Below, in pieces: positions 31,908 to 40,285 of a DNA stretch of 53,607 nt. Under the pieces are notes generated by a model. The model saw only the letters and a list, made by a program, of their open reading frames with translations. It had not been told where the DNA came from and did not search any database. Numbering within the stretch: the stretch's first letter is position 1; the number at the start of each line of letters is the position of its first letter. This DNA comes from Comamonadaceae bacterium (GTDB lineage Bacteria > Pseudomonadota > Gammaproteobacteria > Burkholderiales > Burkholderiaceae_C). Where the stretch lies: positions 1-53,607 of the forward strand of contig CANFWI010000018.1 in assembly GCA_947450675.1 (NCBI GenBank). Reading direction: 5' to 3'. A program made the position numbers and the translations under genes.

Positions 31908-32609
31908 CTATCTCTCCGGGCAGCCAGGTAGCTTGGGTCTGCCACGCTTCCCGGGGGCTATCCGACGCGTTGTTCCCTCTTGTAAGCCCGTCAAAAAAGC
32001 CTCAGAGCCTAGCGCCCAACCTGTCAGTGCGGTGTGCGTCAAGGCTTCTTGCTGCTGAGGCGAAACGCCTGCTCGCACCAGTTCGCGGTAAGCCGCCTCA
32101 CGTGAAAACGGCGTGTTGCCTAGGTTCCAAAGCAGTGCATGCGGCGTCACCAATTTGTCCACGACTTGTCCAATACAGTGCCTGTGGCTTGACCACGGGT
32201 ACAGCGCGGGCTCGGCGACCATGCCAGCGCGCACCGGATTGAGGTCGATGTAGACCATGCAGGCGAGTAAATAACGCTCGGTTTCAATCAAGGTCGATTT
32301 GTAGCGGCCTTCCCACAAAGTGCCGCTGCGGCCGTGCCGGTTATTGAAGTACCGGACATAGCTGCGACCCACCGCCTGCATCAGTTGCGGCAGGCCGTCC
32401 TGGGTTTCAGGCGTGGCCAGCAAGTGAAAGTGGTTGTCCATCAGCACATAGGCGTGCAGCGCGACTTTAAAGCGAGGCGCGTGCTCTGCCAACAACGCCA
32501 ACAGGCGCAGCCGGTCTGCGTCGTCCAGCACGATCAACTGGCGGTTGTTGCCACGCTGGATCACGTGGTGCGGATAACCGGGAACAGTCAGGCGGGGTTG
32601 GCGGGCCAT
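31908..32609 (-). CDS. REP-associated tyrosine transposase (RAYT)
   Basis: 233-residue Y1-transposase-like (HUH) protein of the RAYT family, which acts on REP palindromes by single-strand cleavage. The start MARQPRLTVPGYPHHVIQRG is typical. The metal-binding HUH pair is His60-Phe-His62 (MDNHFHLLATPE). The candidate nucleophile is Tyr84 in GRSYVRYFNNRHGR, followed by SGTLWEGRYKST and YIDLNPVRAGMV. The C-terminus is basic (GKRGRPKLPG). All motifs are intact, so it may be active. There are no insertion-sequence-type inverted ends. It is wedged between dgt (24 bases away) and the gltBD promoter. Confidence 0.93.
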   Translation of the reverse strand: MARQPRLTVPGYPHHVIQRGNNRQLIVLDDADRLRLLALLAEHAPRFKVALHAYVLMDNHFHLLATPETQDGLPQLMQAVGRSYVRYFNNRHGRSGTLWEGRYKSTLIETERYLLACMVYIDLNPVRAGMVAEPALYPWSSHRHCIGQVVDKLVTPHALLWNLGNTPFSREAAYRELVRAGVSPQQQEALTHTALTGWALGSEAFLTGLQEGTTRRIAPGKRGRPKLPGCPER

Positions 32610-32633
32610 GGGCGATTTACCGGATGTCCAGAC

Positions 32634-33773
32634 TCACAACAGCTTACGCCCCGTCAGCCGCTCATGCTCGCGCCCGGCAAAACGGTCGGTCATGCCGGCG
32701 ATGTAGTCGGCCACCGCGCGGGCGGCGTCCGACCTGGCCGCGTGTTCTGCGGGCATTTCAGACGGCTGAGCCGAATAGGCTTCAAACAGTTCACGGACCA
32801 CGATCTGGGCTTGACCAGTCATCTGCATCACCTGCGGATGGCGGTAGAGCTGCGCAAACAAAAATTGCTTCAGCGCCGTCGATTGAGCGTGCATGGCGGG
32901 GCTGAAACGCAGCAAGGGCCCCGCCAAACGAGCCTCGTCCGCACTGGCCGGAGCCGCTTGGCTGAGCGCCTGCCGGGTGGCGGCGATGACGTCATAAACC
33001 TGCGCGCTGAGCATGCGGCGGATGGTTTCATACAGCAAGCGGCGCGCACGCGCGGGCTCGGCCAAGTCGGGAAACTCGGCCAGCGCCTCGACGCGGTAGC
33101 GCTCAAACAGCTCGACTGACTGGAGTTGCACCATGGTGATCAAGCCGGAGCGCACGCCGTCGTCAATGTCATGCGCGTTGTAGGCGATAGCGTCAGCCAG
33201 ATTGCACAGCTGCGCCTCCAAGCTGGGCTGGCTGCGGTCTAAAAAGCGCCGCCCCACGCCGCCCGGCTCTGACTGCTCGATCAGCTCGGCGTTGCGCTGC
33301 GAGCAGTGCTTGAGGATGCCTTCGCGGGTTTCAAAGGTCAGGTTCAGGCCGTCGTAGGCCGGGTAGCGTTCTTCAAGCTGATCGACCACCCGCAGACTTT
33401 GCAAGTTGTGCTCAAACCCGCCATACGGCGCCATGCAGTCATTCAGCGCGTCTTGCCCGGCGTGGCCAAAAGGCGTGTGACCCAAGTCATGCGCCAGCGC
33501 TACTGCTTCGACCAAGTCCTCGTTCAAACCCAAAGGCCGGGCAATCGAGCGGCTCAGTTGAGCGACTTCCAGCGAATGCGTCAAGCGCGTGCGAAACAAG
33601 TCGCCCTCGTGGTTCAAAAAAACCTGCGTTTTGTAGACCAAGCGCCGAAAAGCCGTGGAATGAACGATGCGGTCGCGGTCACGCTGGTAGTCGGTTCGCG
33701 TCGGGGCGACAGACTCGGCAAAGCGGCGACCGCGCGTCTTGGATGGGCTAGAGGCGTAAACAGCAAGCGTCAT
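32634..33773 (-). CDS. dgt: Deoxyguanosinetriphosphate triphosphohydrolase-like protein
   Basis: HD-domain dNTP triphosphohydrolase of about 379 residues, which cleaves dGTP or other dNTPs to nucleoside and triphosphate. The metal ligands are in FRTRLTHSLEVAQ and VALAHDLGHTPFGHAGQDAL, with the third aspartate in LADAIAYNAHDIDDG. The N-terminal YQRDRDRIVHSTAFRRLVYK is typical of the family's shorter class. ATG 33773 (MTLAVYASS) is chosen because the longer frame would enter aroB. It is the last conserved gene of the pil-aro transcript. Confidence 0.94.
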   Translation of the reverse strand: MTLAVYASSPSKTRGRRFAESVAPTRTDYQRDRDRIVHSTAFRRLVYKTQVFLNHEGDLFRTRLTHSLEVAQLSRSIARPLGLNEDLVEAVALAHDLGHTPFGHAGQDALNDCMAPYGGFEHNLQSLRVVDQLEERYPAYDGLNLTFETREGILKHCSQRNAELIEQSEPGGVGRRFLDRSQPSLEAQLCNLADAIAYNAHDIDDGVRSGLITMVQLQSVELFERYRVEALAEFPDLAEPARARRLLYETIRRMLSAQVYDVIAATRQALSQAAPASADEARLAGPLLRFSPAMHAQSTALKQFLFAQLYRHPQVMQMTGQAQIVVRELFEAYSAQPSEMPAEHAARSDAARAVADYIAGMTDRFAGREHERLTGRKLL

Positions 33774-33789
33774 GCGGACAAGCGGCCGT

Positions 33790-34947
33790 TCAGACCGGAA
33801 CGCAACAGGCGTCAATGACTTCGCGCACAAGCGCATCGGGTGCGCCCCGCACGGCCGCACGGCCAGGACCGTCGATGACGACGAACTTGATCGCCCCGGC
33901 TTCGGCTTTTTTATCGACCTGCATCAGCGCCATGTAGCGCCCGGCGTTGTCGGTGGCGTCGAGTTGCGGACCGACCGTCGGCAAGCCAGCGCGCTCGACC
34001 AAGCGGCGCAAGCGCGCCACCAAAGCGGCGTCAATCAGCCCGAGCCGCTGCGACAACTCTGCCGCCATGACCATGCCGCAAGCAACGCCTTCGCCGTGCA
34101 GCCAGGCGCCATAGCCCATGCCCGACTCGATGGCGTGACCGAAGGTGTGACCGAAATTCAAGATCGCCCGCAGACCCGCTTCGCGCTCGTCTTGGCCCAC
34201 CACAAAGGCCTTGATTTCGCAGCTGCGCTTGACGGCGTGCGCCAGCGCGGTGCTATCACCAGCGCGCAAATCATCGATGTGCGCCTCAATCCAATCGAGA
34301 AAATCCATGTCGGCGATCGGGCCGTATTTGATGATCTCGGCCAGCCCCGCACTGAGTTCACGCGGCGGCAACGTGGCCAGCACGTCCAAGTCGCAAATGA
34401 CGCGTTGCGGCTGGTAAAAAGCGCCAATCATGTTCTTGCCCAGCGGGTGGTTGATGGCGGTTTTACCGCCCACCGATGAGTCCACCTGCGCCAGCAAGGT
34501 CGTTGGGATTTGCACAAAAGGCACGCCGCGCATGTAGCTGGCCGCCGCAAAACCGGTCATGTCGCCGACCACGCCGCCGCCCAAGGCAAACAACACTGTT
34601 TTGCGGTCGCAGCTGTTTTCCAGCAAAGCGTCAAAAATCAGTTGAAGCGTCGGCCAATCTTTATAGACCTCGCCATCGGGCAAGCTAACCAGCCAAACTT
34701 TGGCGTAATGCGGCTTCAACGCAGCTTGCAATTGCGCCGCATAAAGGGGCGCCACCGTGGTGTTGGAGACGATCAGCGCGGTACTGGCCCGCGGCAGCCC
34801 GGCATACGTTTCGGGGCGGCCGAGGAGTTGGCTGCCAATGAGAATGTCGTAGGAGCGCTCAGCGAGTTCAATCCGCACTTGCTGCGCGACGGGGACTTCT
34901 GGCGTGGAAAGTGAAGCGATTTGCATGGCGCCAAGTGTATCGGCCAC
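33790..34947 (-). CDS. aroB: 3-dehydroquinate synthase
   Basis: AroB, the NAD- and zinc-dependent enzyme that cyclises DAHP in the second step of the shikimate pathway. Signatures are [60 protein letters not shown] with [14 protein letters not shown], and the zinc-ligand region [22 protein letters not shown] at 34947 has a strong GGGGTGA ribosome binding site and gives 385 residues. ATG 34926 ([10 protein letters not shown]) matches the usual N-terminus but has a weaker site. It lies between aroK and dgt. Confidence 0.96.
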   Translation of the reverse strand: MADTLGAMQIASLSTPEVPVAQQVRIELAERSYDILIGSQLLGRPETYAGLPRASTALIVSNTTVAPLYAAQLQAALKPHYAKVWLVSLPDGEVYKDWPTLQLIFDALLENSCDRKTVLFALGGGVVGDMTGFAAASYMRGVPFVQIPTTLLAQVDSSVGGKTAINHPLGKNMIGAFYQPQRVICDLDVLATLPPRELSAGLAEIIKYGPIADMDFLDWIEAHIDDLRAGDSTALAHAVKRSCEIKAFVVGQDEREAGLRAILNFGHTFGHAIESGMGYGAWLHGEGVACGMVMAAELSQRLGLIDAALVARLRRLVERAGLPTVGPQLDATDNAGRYMALMQVDKKAEAGAIKFVVIDGPGRAAVRGAPDALVREVIDACCVPV

Positions 34948-34973
34948 GGCTCACCCCGGCTATCGCCCGCAGG

Positions 34974-35603
34974 TCAGGTCTGCGGCGGTTCACACGCTTC
35001 GAGCTTGAGCTCCAGCATGATGGCGCTGACCAGACTTGCCACCGACGGCCGGCCGGTTTCAATGATGTGGTGCGCCGTTTCGCGGTACAGCGGATCCCGC
35101 GCCACATACAACTCTTTGAGGCGCACCAAGGGATCGGCCACCTGCAGCAAGGGACGATTTTGGTCGTGGCGCAAACGCCTGAAAACTTCCTCCGGTGCTG
35201 AATGCAGATAGACCGTGGTGGTGCGGGCATGCAGATGCTGGCGGTTGGCTGGGCGCAAGACCGCACCACCGCCGGTCGACAAGACGCAGCTGTCACCTTG
35301 CGTCAACTCATCGATCACGGCCTCTTCGAGGTCGCGGAAAGCCGGCTCGCCCTCGCGCTCAAAAAATTCTCGAATAGAACCACCCATGCGATGTTCCATG
35401 ACATGGTCTGTGTCAATGAAGCGCCAACCGAGACGCCGGGCCAGCTGACGGCCGACCGTGGTTTTACCAGAGCCTGGCAAGCCGACGCAGGCAATTCGTT
35501 GCGGGTTCGAGTTCAATGGATTGAAGATCGTCAGTAGTTGAGGAGACCGGCTGAAAGCGCTGGCGGGTCTGCGCGCAACTGTCAACCGAAAGAGGGAGAG
35601 CAT
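34974..35603 (-). CDS. aroK: Shikimate kinase
   Basis: AroK, which phosphorylates shikimate at the 3-hydroxyl with ATP. The P-loop is GLPGSGKTTVGRQLARRLG, the shikimate-binding aspartate is in WRFIDTDHVMEHRMGGSI, and GGG is in CVLSTGGGAVL. The lid region is HDQNRPLLQVADP, then the adenine loop RDPLYRETAHHIIETG. ATG 35603 has AAGGTT before it and gives about 209 residues with a 30-residue leader before the P-loop, longer than usual, so a later non-ATG start is possible. The open frame continues upstream into pilQ but that part is not real. Confidence 0.92.
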   Translation of the reverse strand: MLSLFRLTVARRPASAFSRSPQLLTIFNPLNSNPQRIACVGLPGSGKTTVGRQLARRLGWRFIDTDHVMEHRMGGSIREFFEREGEPAFRDLEEAVIDELTQGDSCVLSTGGGAVLRPANRQHLHARTTTVYLHSAPEEVFRRLRHDQNRPLLQVADPLVRLKELYVARDPLYRETAHHIIETGRPSVASLVSAIMLELKLEACEPPQT

Positions 35604-35634
35604 AACCTTGGCCAGCCGCCCATTGCGCGCCGTG

Positions 35635-37206
35635 TCAGGGTGGCTTCGAAAAATCAGGACGATCCGCGGCGAGCGAGTCCTGCGCGCCAGACAAGCCGGC
35701 TTCAGGCAGCAGCCGAGGGGTGATGAACACCAACATTTCCGACTTGCTGGAACTGCGGCTTCGGCTTTTGAACAAAGCCCCGACCAAGGGCAAGTCACCG
35801 AGCAAAGGCACCTTGATGACATCTTCACGTTCGGTCTGTTCAAATATGCCACCGATGGCGACCGTACCGCCGTTTTCGACCAGCACCTGCGTTTGCACAT
35901 GCTTGGTGTCGATGGCAAAACCATTGGAGGTGACGCGGCCCACGCTGTCCTTGGTGATGTCAAGACTCAGAATGATGTTGCCTTCAGGGGTGATCTGCGG
36001 TGTGACTTCAAGCTTCAAGCTGGCTTTGCGCCATTGAATGGACGGCGCGACGGTGGGTGTGCCGCCCGTTTGATACGGCAGCTCAGTGCCCTGCTCAATC
36101 AACGCCTTCACCTGATCCGTCGTGACGATGCGCGGGCTGGAAATGACCTTGCCCTTGCCGTCTGCTTCCATGGCCGAAATTTCCAGGTTCAACATGCGGG
36201 TGAGTGAAGAATTGAACAACGAGACGGCAAAGGTCGCCGCCGGAAAGCCGTTCAGCGGCGTGGCCGGAAAATTCACAAAATCACCTGTGGTCGCGCCGAA
36301 ATCCCCACCCAATACCGGCACGGTCCCCGCCGCCAGATTGGGCGCCAGATAGCTGGCGCCAAACTGCGTGTTGCGGCTGGCATTCAAGGTGATCGGACGG
36401 CCGCCCAAGCGAACACCGATAGACCGACCAAACGAATCCGAAGCCTCGACGATGCGCGCCTCAATCAAGACTTGACGCACCGGAATGTCGAGCTGGCGAA
36501 TCAGGCCTTGCACCTGCGCCAGCTTGGACGGGATATCGGTCACAAAAATCTGGTTCGTTCGCACATCGGCCATCACACTTCCGCGCGGCGACAAGATGCG
36601 CGTCGCACCAGCTGCCGCGCCAACGCCAGCACCCATTCCAACCGACACGCCGCCCATCAAGTTTCGTGAGACTTCGGACGCTTTGGCATAGTTCAAGCGG
36701 AACTCTTGTGTTCGGGTCGGCTCGATCACCTGCAACGCTTGCTGAGCCTGAAGGTCTGCTTTGATGCGAGCCGCGAGTTCTTCTTTGGGTGCGATGTGCA
36801 AAATGCTGCCGCTTTGCCGCATGCCCAGGCCGCGCGACGCCAAAATAATCTCCAGCGCCTGCGGCCAAGGCACCTCTTTCAGGCGCAAAGTCACAGCGCC
36901 CGAGACGCTGTCAGACACCACCATGTTCAGCCCCGTGAACTCGGCCATGACTTGCAACAGGGCCCGAATTTCAATGCTCTGAAAATTCAAGGTGATGAGG
37001 TCTGCGCCTGAGTCACTGGGAACGCTGCGGCTGATGGGGCCTGCTGCCGGGGTTGCCGCTTGAGCAGCGACTGAGATGGCGGTTTGAGCCGACGTTGGGA
37101 CGCAGACGACAACCCCACAGAACCCGACAGCCACGCAGGCCAGCGCAGCACAAGACACGGGCCGTCGGTGTGGAGGGTTTGGCATGCGGCGGGCTACTTT
37201 CATCAA
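35635..37206 (-). CDS. pilQ: Type IV pilus secretin PilQ, short form without AMIN domains
   Basis: 523-residue PilQ, the outer-membrane secretin through which the pilus passes. A signal peptide (to about residue 40, ending TSAQ) is followed directly by an N0/STN domain (about 68-145, LNFQSIEIRALLQVMAEFTG), an N1 domain (about 163-265, with RTNQIFVTDIPSKLAQVQGL), and the secretin barrel (about 270-505, ending VPLLGDLPLVGALFKSRSRS). The one or two N-terminal AMIN peptidoglycan-binding domains of typical PilQ (about 700 residues) are absent. The four-base overlap with pilP suggests the gene is intact rather than broken. Confidence 0.94.
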   Translation of the reverse strand: MMKVARRMPNPPHRRPVSCAALACVAVGFCGVVVCVPTSAQTAISVAAQAATPAAGPISRSVPSDSGADLITLNFQSIEIRALLQVMAEFTGLNMVVSDSVSGAVTLRLKEVPWPQALEIILASRGLGMRQSGSILHIAPKEELAARIKADLQAQQALQVIEPTRTQEFRLNYAKASEVSRNLMGGVSVGMGAGVGAAAGATRILSPRGSVMADVRTNQIFVTDIPSKLAQVQGLIRQLDIPVRQVLIEARIVEASDSFGRSIGVRLGGRPITLNASRNTQFGASYLAPNLAAGTVPVLGGDFGATTGDFVNFPATPLNGFPAATFAVSLFNSSLTRMLNLEISAMEADGKGKVISSPRIVTTDQVKALIEQGTELPYQTGGTPTVAPSIQWRKASLKLEVTPQITPEGNIILSLDITKDSVGRVTSNGFAIDTKHVQTQVLVENGGTVAIGGIFEQTEREDVIKVPLLGDLPLVGALFKSRSRSSSKSEMLVFITPRLLPEAGLSGAQDSLAADRPDFSKPP

Positions 37207-37799
37207 GGCTCCGAGACCAAAGCCAAGCTGACGACGCGCTCAGTCGGCTGACCTGTCGGGCCCGGCGCGCTCTCACGGAGCAACAAACCCGTCAAGGTGA
37301 TGGCGGTGACGCGCCCCTGATCTTGGCCGATCCGATCCCCCACGCGAACCGCGTAAATCAAACCATGGACGCGGAGCAGTGCCAAAGGCTGTCCGCCGCG
37401 TTGCAAGCTCCCGACCAGCCGCATACCGGCCAGCGGTGACGCTTCCAACGGCGGTGCGAGTCGGTTGGATGCGGACGCGCTGGACGCCTGCAATGCGGTT
37501 TTGGGAGCAGCCGTCACGGCGTCAACTGGCGCCGTGGTCAGCAGCCGCAGACGGCTGAACGGCTCGACGCCTGGGAGCTGCGGCTTCAAAACCTGTGCCT
37601 GAAGTTCAGCAGGCGCAACGTCAGTACCCGCCGCAGAAGCCGGGAAAAGATGTCGAGCGCGTTCTGCTTTGATCCATCTTTGCAGGCCGTCCAAATCAGT
37701 CTCAGCGCAGCCCGTCAGTTGCGCAACGGCCAGCAGCGCCATCACTGCGGCAGGAGTCATCGGCAACCGTCGGCCGCTCTTCAATTCATCGGTTTTCAA
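37203..37799 (-). CDS. pilP: Type IV pilus alignment lipoprotein PilP
   Basis: PilP, the inner-membrane lipoprotein that links PilN-PilO to the secretin PilQ. The signal sequence ends in a lipobox (AVAQLTGC). The C-terminal HR domain is recognisable as LAGMRLVGSLQRGGQPLALL followed by the YAVRVGDRIGQDQGRVTAI motif. I favour the TTG at 37799, which overlaps the pilO stop as TTGA, has GAAGGG upstream, and supplies a basic n-region (LKSGRRLP). The ATG at 37760 would leave a signal peptide with no positive charge. TTG 37784 is also possible. Confidence 0.88.
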   Translation of the reverse strand: MKTDELKSGRRLPMTPAAVMALLAVAQLTGCAETDLDGLQRWIKAERARHLFPASAAGTDVAPAELQAQVLKPQLPGVEPFSRLRLLTTAPVDAVTAAPKTALQASSASASNRLAPPLEASPLAGMRLVGSLQRGGQPLALLRVHGLIYAVRVGDRIGQDQGRVTAITLTGLLLRESAPGPTGQPTERVVSLALVSEP

Positions 37800-38437
37800 G
37801 GCGAGCCCTTCGTTGCGGTTGGCGACATGTTCATCGGTCGCAGCGTGTGCAGACTGGCATCTAGCACCAACGTGCCATCTTTGGTCGGCACCAAAGAGAA
37901 ACTCTGGATCGACACCAACCAACGGAGGCCAGCCAAATCAGCGGCAAAGCCAGCCAAGTCTTGGTAACGCCCCGCCACACGCAAAGCGATGCGCTGCTGC
38001 GCGTAGGGCAACTGGCGATTCAAGTCCGCCGGCCGGAGCAACTCGAAACGCAGGTTGCGGGCGCGACCCGCACGGCTCAAGTCAGCCAGCAAAAGGCTCA
38101 TCTCCTGCGGACCCGGCAACTGCTCCTCAAGCCCTTGCAGACGCTCCTTCAGCCGCATCCCCTGACGGTGGGCGCTCGCCAGCGGTGCAGCGCGAAGCAG
38201 CTTGGCGCGGAACTCTGCACGCAAGCGCTCATGCGTCATTTGCGCGCCCAACAAGTCTGGCTGAATGGCCGACATGCCGAGCCACCCGATCAGTCCAAAC
38301 GATGCTAAACCGACCAAGGCATACAAGCCGAGGCGCTGCCAAACCGACCACGCCAAAGGCGCATCCCGGTAGATCACACGCAGGGATTGCCACACATTTT
38401 GTTGTTGGTTCAGCATGCGTCTTGACCACAGACTCAT
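37796..38437 (-). CDS. pilO: Type IV pilus inner-membrane protein PilO
   Basis: 213-residue PilO, which pairs with PilN in the periplasmic alignment subcomplex. One N-terminal membrane helix (LGLYALVGLASFGLIGWLGM) is followed by a coiled coil (about residues 65-105) and a ferredoxin-like domain, with the family segment RQLPYAQQRIALRVAGRYQD. The ATG at 38437 overlaps the pilN stop as ATGA. The longer open frame upstream lies inside pilN and is rejected. Confidence 0.93.
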   Translation of the reverse strand: MSLWSRRMLNQQQNVWQSLRVIYRDAPLAWSVWQRLGLYALVGLASFGLIGWLGMSAIQPDLLGAQMTHERLRAEFRAKLLRAAPLASAHRQGMRLKERLQGLEEQLPGPQEMSLLLADLSRAGRARNLRFELLRPADLNRQLPYAQQRIALRVAGRYQDLAGFAADLAGLRWLVSIQSFSLVPTKDGTLVLDASLHTLRPMNMSPTATKGSP

Positions 38438-39036
38438 TGAGTCGCAGAGATTGGCTGCGCGAGATGAACCGCATCCCGACCCGCGGGCCGCTTCAAATAA
38501 GCGCGCATGGCGAAGGGTGTGCCCGTCAGCGCAAGTGCATCCAGCGTCAACGGCGTGCCCGTGACCTCGATCAACTCGGCCTGCGTGAGCCATCGAGCTG
38601 GACTGGCCATTTGGCGCAACAACTCAAAAACCTGCTCGTCCGACCGAGCCATTCCGTGGACGACAACCTTGTCGCCGTCTTGTTTCAGTGCCGTCAAATA
38701 CAAGCCATCGGGCAAGTCATCAGCCAACTCTTGCAGCCAGGCGGCCAACAACTTGCGCTCATCTTGCAATGCCTGAAGCGTTGAGACCCGGAGCCCCAAC
38801 TTGAGCATCTCGTCATTCAACTGCGCCATTTCTGTGAGCTGCTTGTCGACGGCTGCAATTTCTTTTTTCAGGAGGCTGTTGGCAGACATTTGCGCGCTCA
38901 GTTGTTGCCCGAACCAGAGCGTGGCAGCGGCGGCCAAGGCCAGCCCCAACAGCGCGGCCAGGGCCAAAGAAGTCAGGAAATTTTTCCGCTTTCGCGCCAG
39001 CGCCCAAGCCCGATGCGGCAACAAATTGATCAGCAT
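38434..39036 (-). CDS. pilN: Type IV pilus inner-membrane protein PilN
   Basis: 200-residue PilN. The short cytoplasmic N-terminus MLINLLPHR is the conserved INLLP motif that docks into the groove of PilM. The membrane helix is FLTSLALAALLGLALAAAAT, then a coiled coil (KKEIAAVDKQLTEMAQLNDE) and the periplasmic domain with GLYLTALKQDGDKVVVHGMA. The ATG at 39036 lies inside the end of pilM (7-base overlap), and the stop overlaps pilO. Confidence 0.95.
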   Translation of the reverse strand: MLINLLPHRAWALARKRKNFLTSLALAALLGLALAAAATLWFGQQLSAQMSANSLLKKEIAAVDKQLTEMAQLNDEMLKLGLRVSTLQALQDERKLLAAWLQELADDLPDGLYLTALKQDGDKVVVHGMARSDEQVFELLRQMASPARWLTQAELIEVTGTPLTLDALALTGTPFAMRAYLKRPAGRDAVHLAQPISATQ

Positions 39037-40115
39037 GAGCCGTGAAACCGTCGCAAGGCCAAACCACAAGCGGTCAACATGTCCGCTTGCTTGGCATGCT
39101 CAAACGCGCTGCCTCGAACCGCCTCGCCCAGCAACATTCCGCTGAAGGGCTCGACCAGCACACAATCTGAAAAAATCCTCCGCTGGATCGCATCTTGCAA
39201 GCCAGGCAGCACCGACGAGCCACCAGCCAACAAGACACTGTCCACTTTTCGGAAAGTGGAGGCGTGCAAAAAGGCGTCCAAGTCGCCGGCCAAAGCATCG
39301 GCCAATGTCCTGACGAAGGGTTGTAAAACCATGTGCCCGTAATCGGCAGGCAAGGCCTCCTGGCACTTTTGCCCCTCAGCGGCGGCTGCCTCCAGCCCGT
39401 AAGTTTGGGCGATCAGTTCGGTCAGCCGGGCGCCACCCCCGCTTTTTCGCACTGCATGAATGATCTCGCCCCGATGCGTCACGTGCAAACTGACGTCCTC
39501 GGTTCCAACCTGAATCAAGGCCACGACCGGGCTGGCCGACGCCGCATGCCGGGCGCTGATCAGTCGGCGAGCCGCCAGCATGGACGCCTCAGCCGCAACA
39601 TCCACCACGACCGGCTCCAGCCCTGCCGACTCTGCCAACCCCAGGCGGTCTTGCACCTTCTCTTTGCTGGCAGCGACAATCAACATCTCAAGTTCGGCGC
39701 TCTGCCCTGGTGCCTGAGCCGGCCCTTGAACCGCGTGATCAACGCGCATATCAGCCCAAGGCCGGCCCGTCAGGCGCTCGACTTCCGCCACCACTTGACG
39801 CAGCTGTTCGACCTCACCCGTGTCGGCAGGAAGCCGGATTTTGGCCGTCATCACCTCCGTGTCCGGCATTGCGATGGCCACCTCACGGGTGCTGCTGCCA
39901 CTGGCTTTGAGCAGACGCCGTAACGCTGCGGCGACTTCGTCAAATTGGGCGATGTAACCCGACACGATCCAGCCCGCCTGTAGCGGCTCCATGACGCAGC
40001 GCTCCAGAACCAGTTGAGACCGGTCGTTCTGCGCCAATTCCACCCATTTCAGGCTGGAAGTGCCGATGTCCAAACCAATCAGAGGTTTGTGATTCGGCTT
40101 GAATATTTTTCTCAA
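39030..40115 (-). CDS. pilM: Type IV pilus actin-like protein PilM
   Basis: 361-residue PilM, the cytoplasmic actin-fold protein that binds ATP and the PilN tail. The phosphate-1 motif is PLIGLDIGTSSLKWVELAQN, and the second ATP motif is VLLAGGSSVLPGLQDAIQRR. In between are IAMPDTEVMTAKIRLP and VALIQVGTEDVSLHVTHRGE. The first codon is TTG at 40115 with no Shine-Dalgarno in front. An eight-codon open frame (ATG 40138) ends on it as TTGA and might couple translation. It heads pilMNOPQ, divergent from the PBP1A gene as in many proteobacteria. Confidence 0.94.
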   Translation of the reverse strand: MRKIFKPNHKPLIGLDIGTSSLKWVELAQNDRSQLVLERCVMEPLQAGWIVSGYIAQFDEVAAALRRLLKASGSSTREVAIAMPDTEVMTAKIRLPADTGEVEQLRQVVAEVERLTGRPWADMRVDHAVQGPAQAPGQSAELEMLIVAASKEKVQDRLGLAESAGLEPVVVDVAAEASMLAARRLISARHAASASPVVALIQVGTEDVSLHVTHRGEIIHAVRKSGGGARLTELIAQTYGLEAAAAEGQKCQEALPADYGHMVLQPFVRTLADALAGDLDAFLHASTFRKVDSVLLAGGSSVLPGLQDAIQRRIFSDCVLVEPFSGMLLGEAVRGSAFEHAKQADMLTACGLALRRFHGSC

Positions 40116-40139
40116 TTGGATACAAAAGTATGTTTCATG

Positions 40140-40215
40140 GCGATAAGTATCGCTATTTAAATAATTATTACTATATTTTAATTACATTTATTACATTTTT
40201 AAAAAATAAAATCGC
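40140..40215. promoter_or_regulatory. AT-rich pilM / PBP1A divergent control region
   Basis: This segment is almost entirely A and T, in sharp contrast to its GC-rich surroundings. It has a perfect dyad GCGATA-AG-TATCGC at 40140-40153 and a tandem TTACATTT at 40182-40189 and 40191-40198. It probably holds the pilM promoter with UP-element-like tracts, and the dyad is a candidate operator. No single -35/-10 pair stands out on the minus strand. Confidence 0.5.
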
Positions 40216-40255
40216 TGTGCTGAACGCCATGGACACGTGAACCATCGCGCGTTTT

Positions 40256-40261
40256 TATAAT
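40256..40261 (+). promoter_or_regulatory. mrcA: Candidate -10 box for the PBP1A gene
   Basis: A perfect TATAAT lies 24 bases before the ATG at 40286. The closest -35-like sequence, TGGACA at 40230-40235, is 20 bases upstream, longer than ideal. A start near 40268 would give a very short leader. Confidence 0.4.
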
Positions 40262-40285
40262 CTCAGGTGCCCTAAGATCGAACTC

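Noticed and set aside
31908..32609. Complete insertion sequence around the transposase gene
   Set aside because: There are no terminal inverted repeats or target duplications flanking the gene, and the protein is of the RAYT type, which acts on REP palindromes instead.
35604..35963. N-terminal 120 residues of the longest frame containing aroK
   Set aside because: This part overlaps the end of pilQ in another frame, shows no kinase similarity, and a usable ATG with AAGG lies at 35603.
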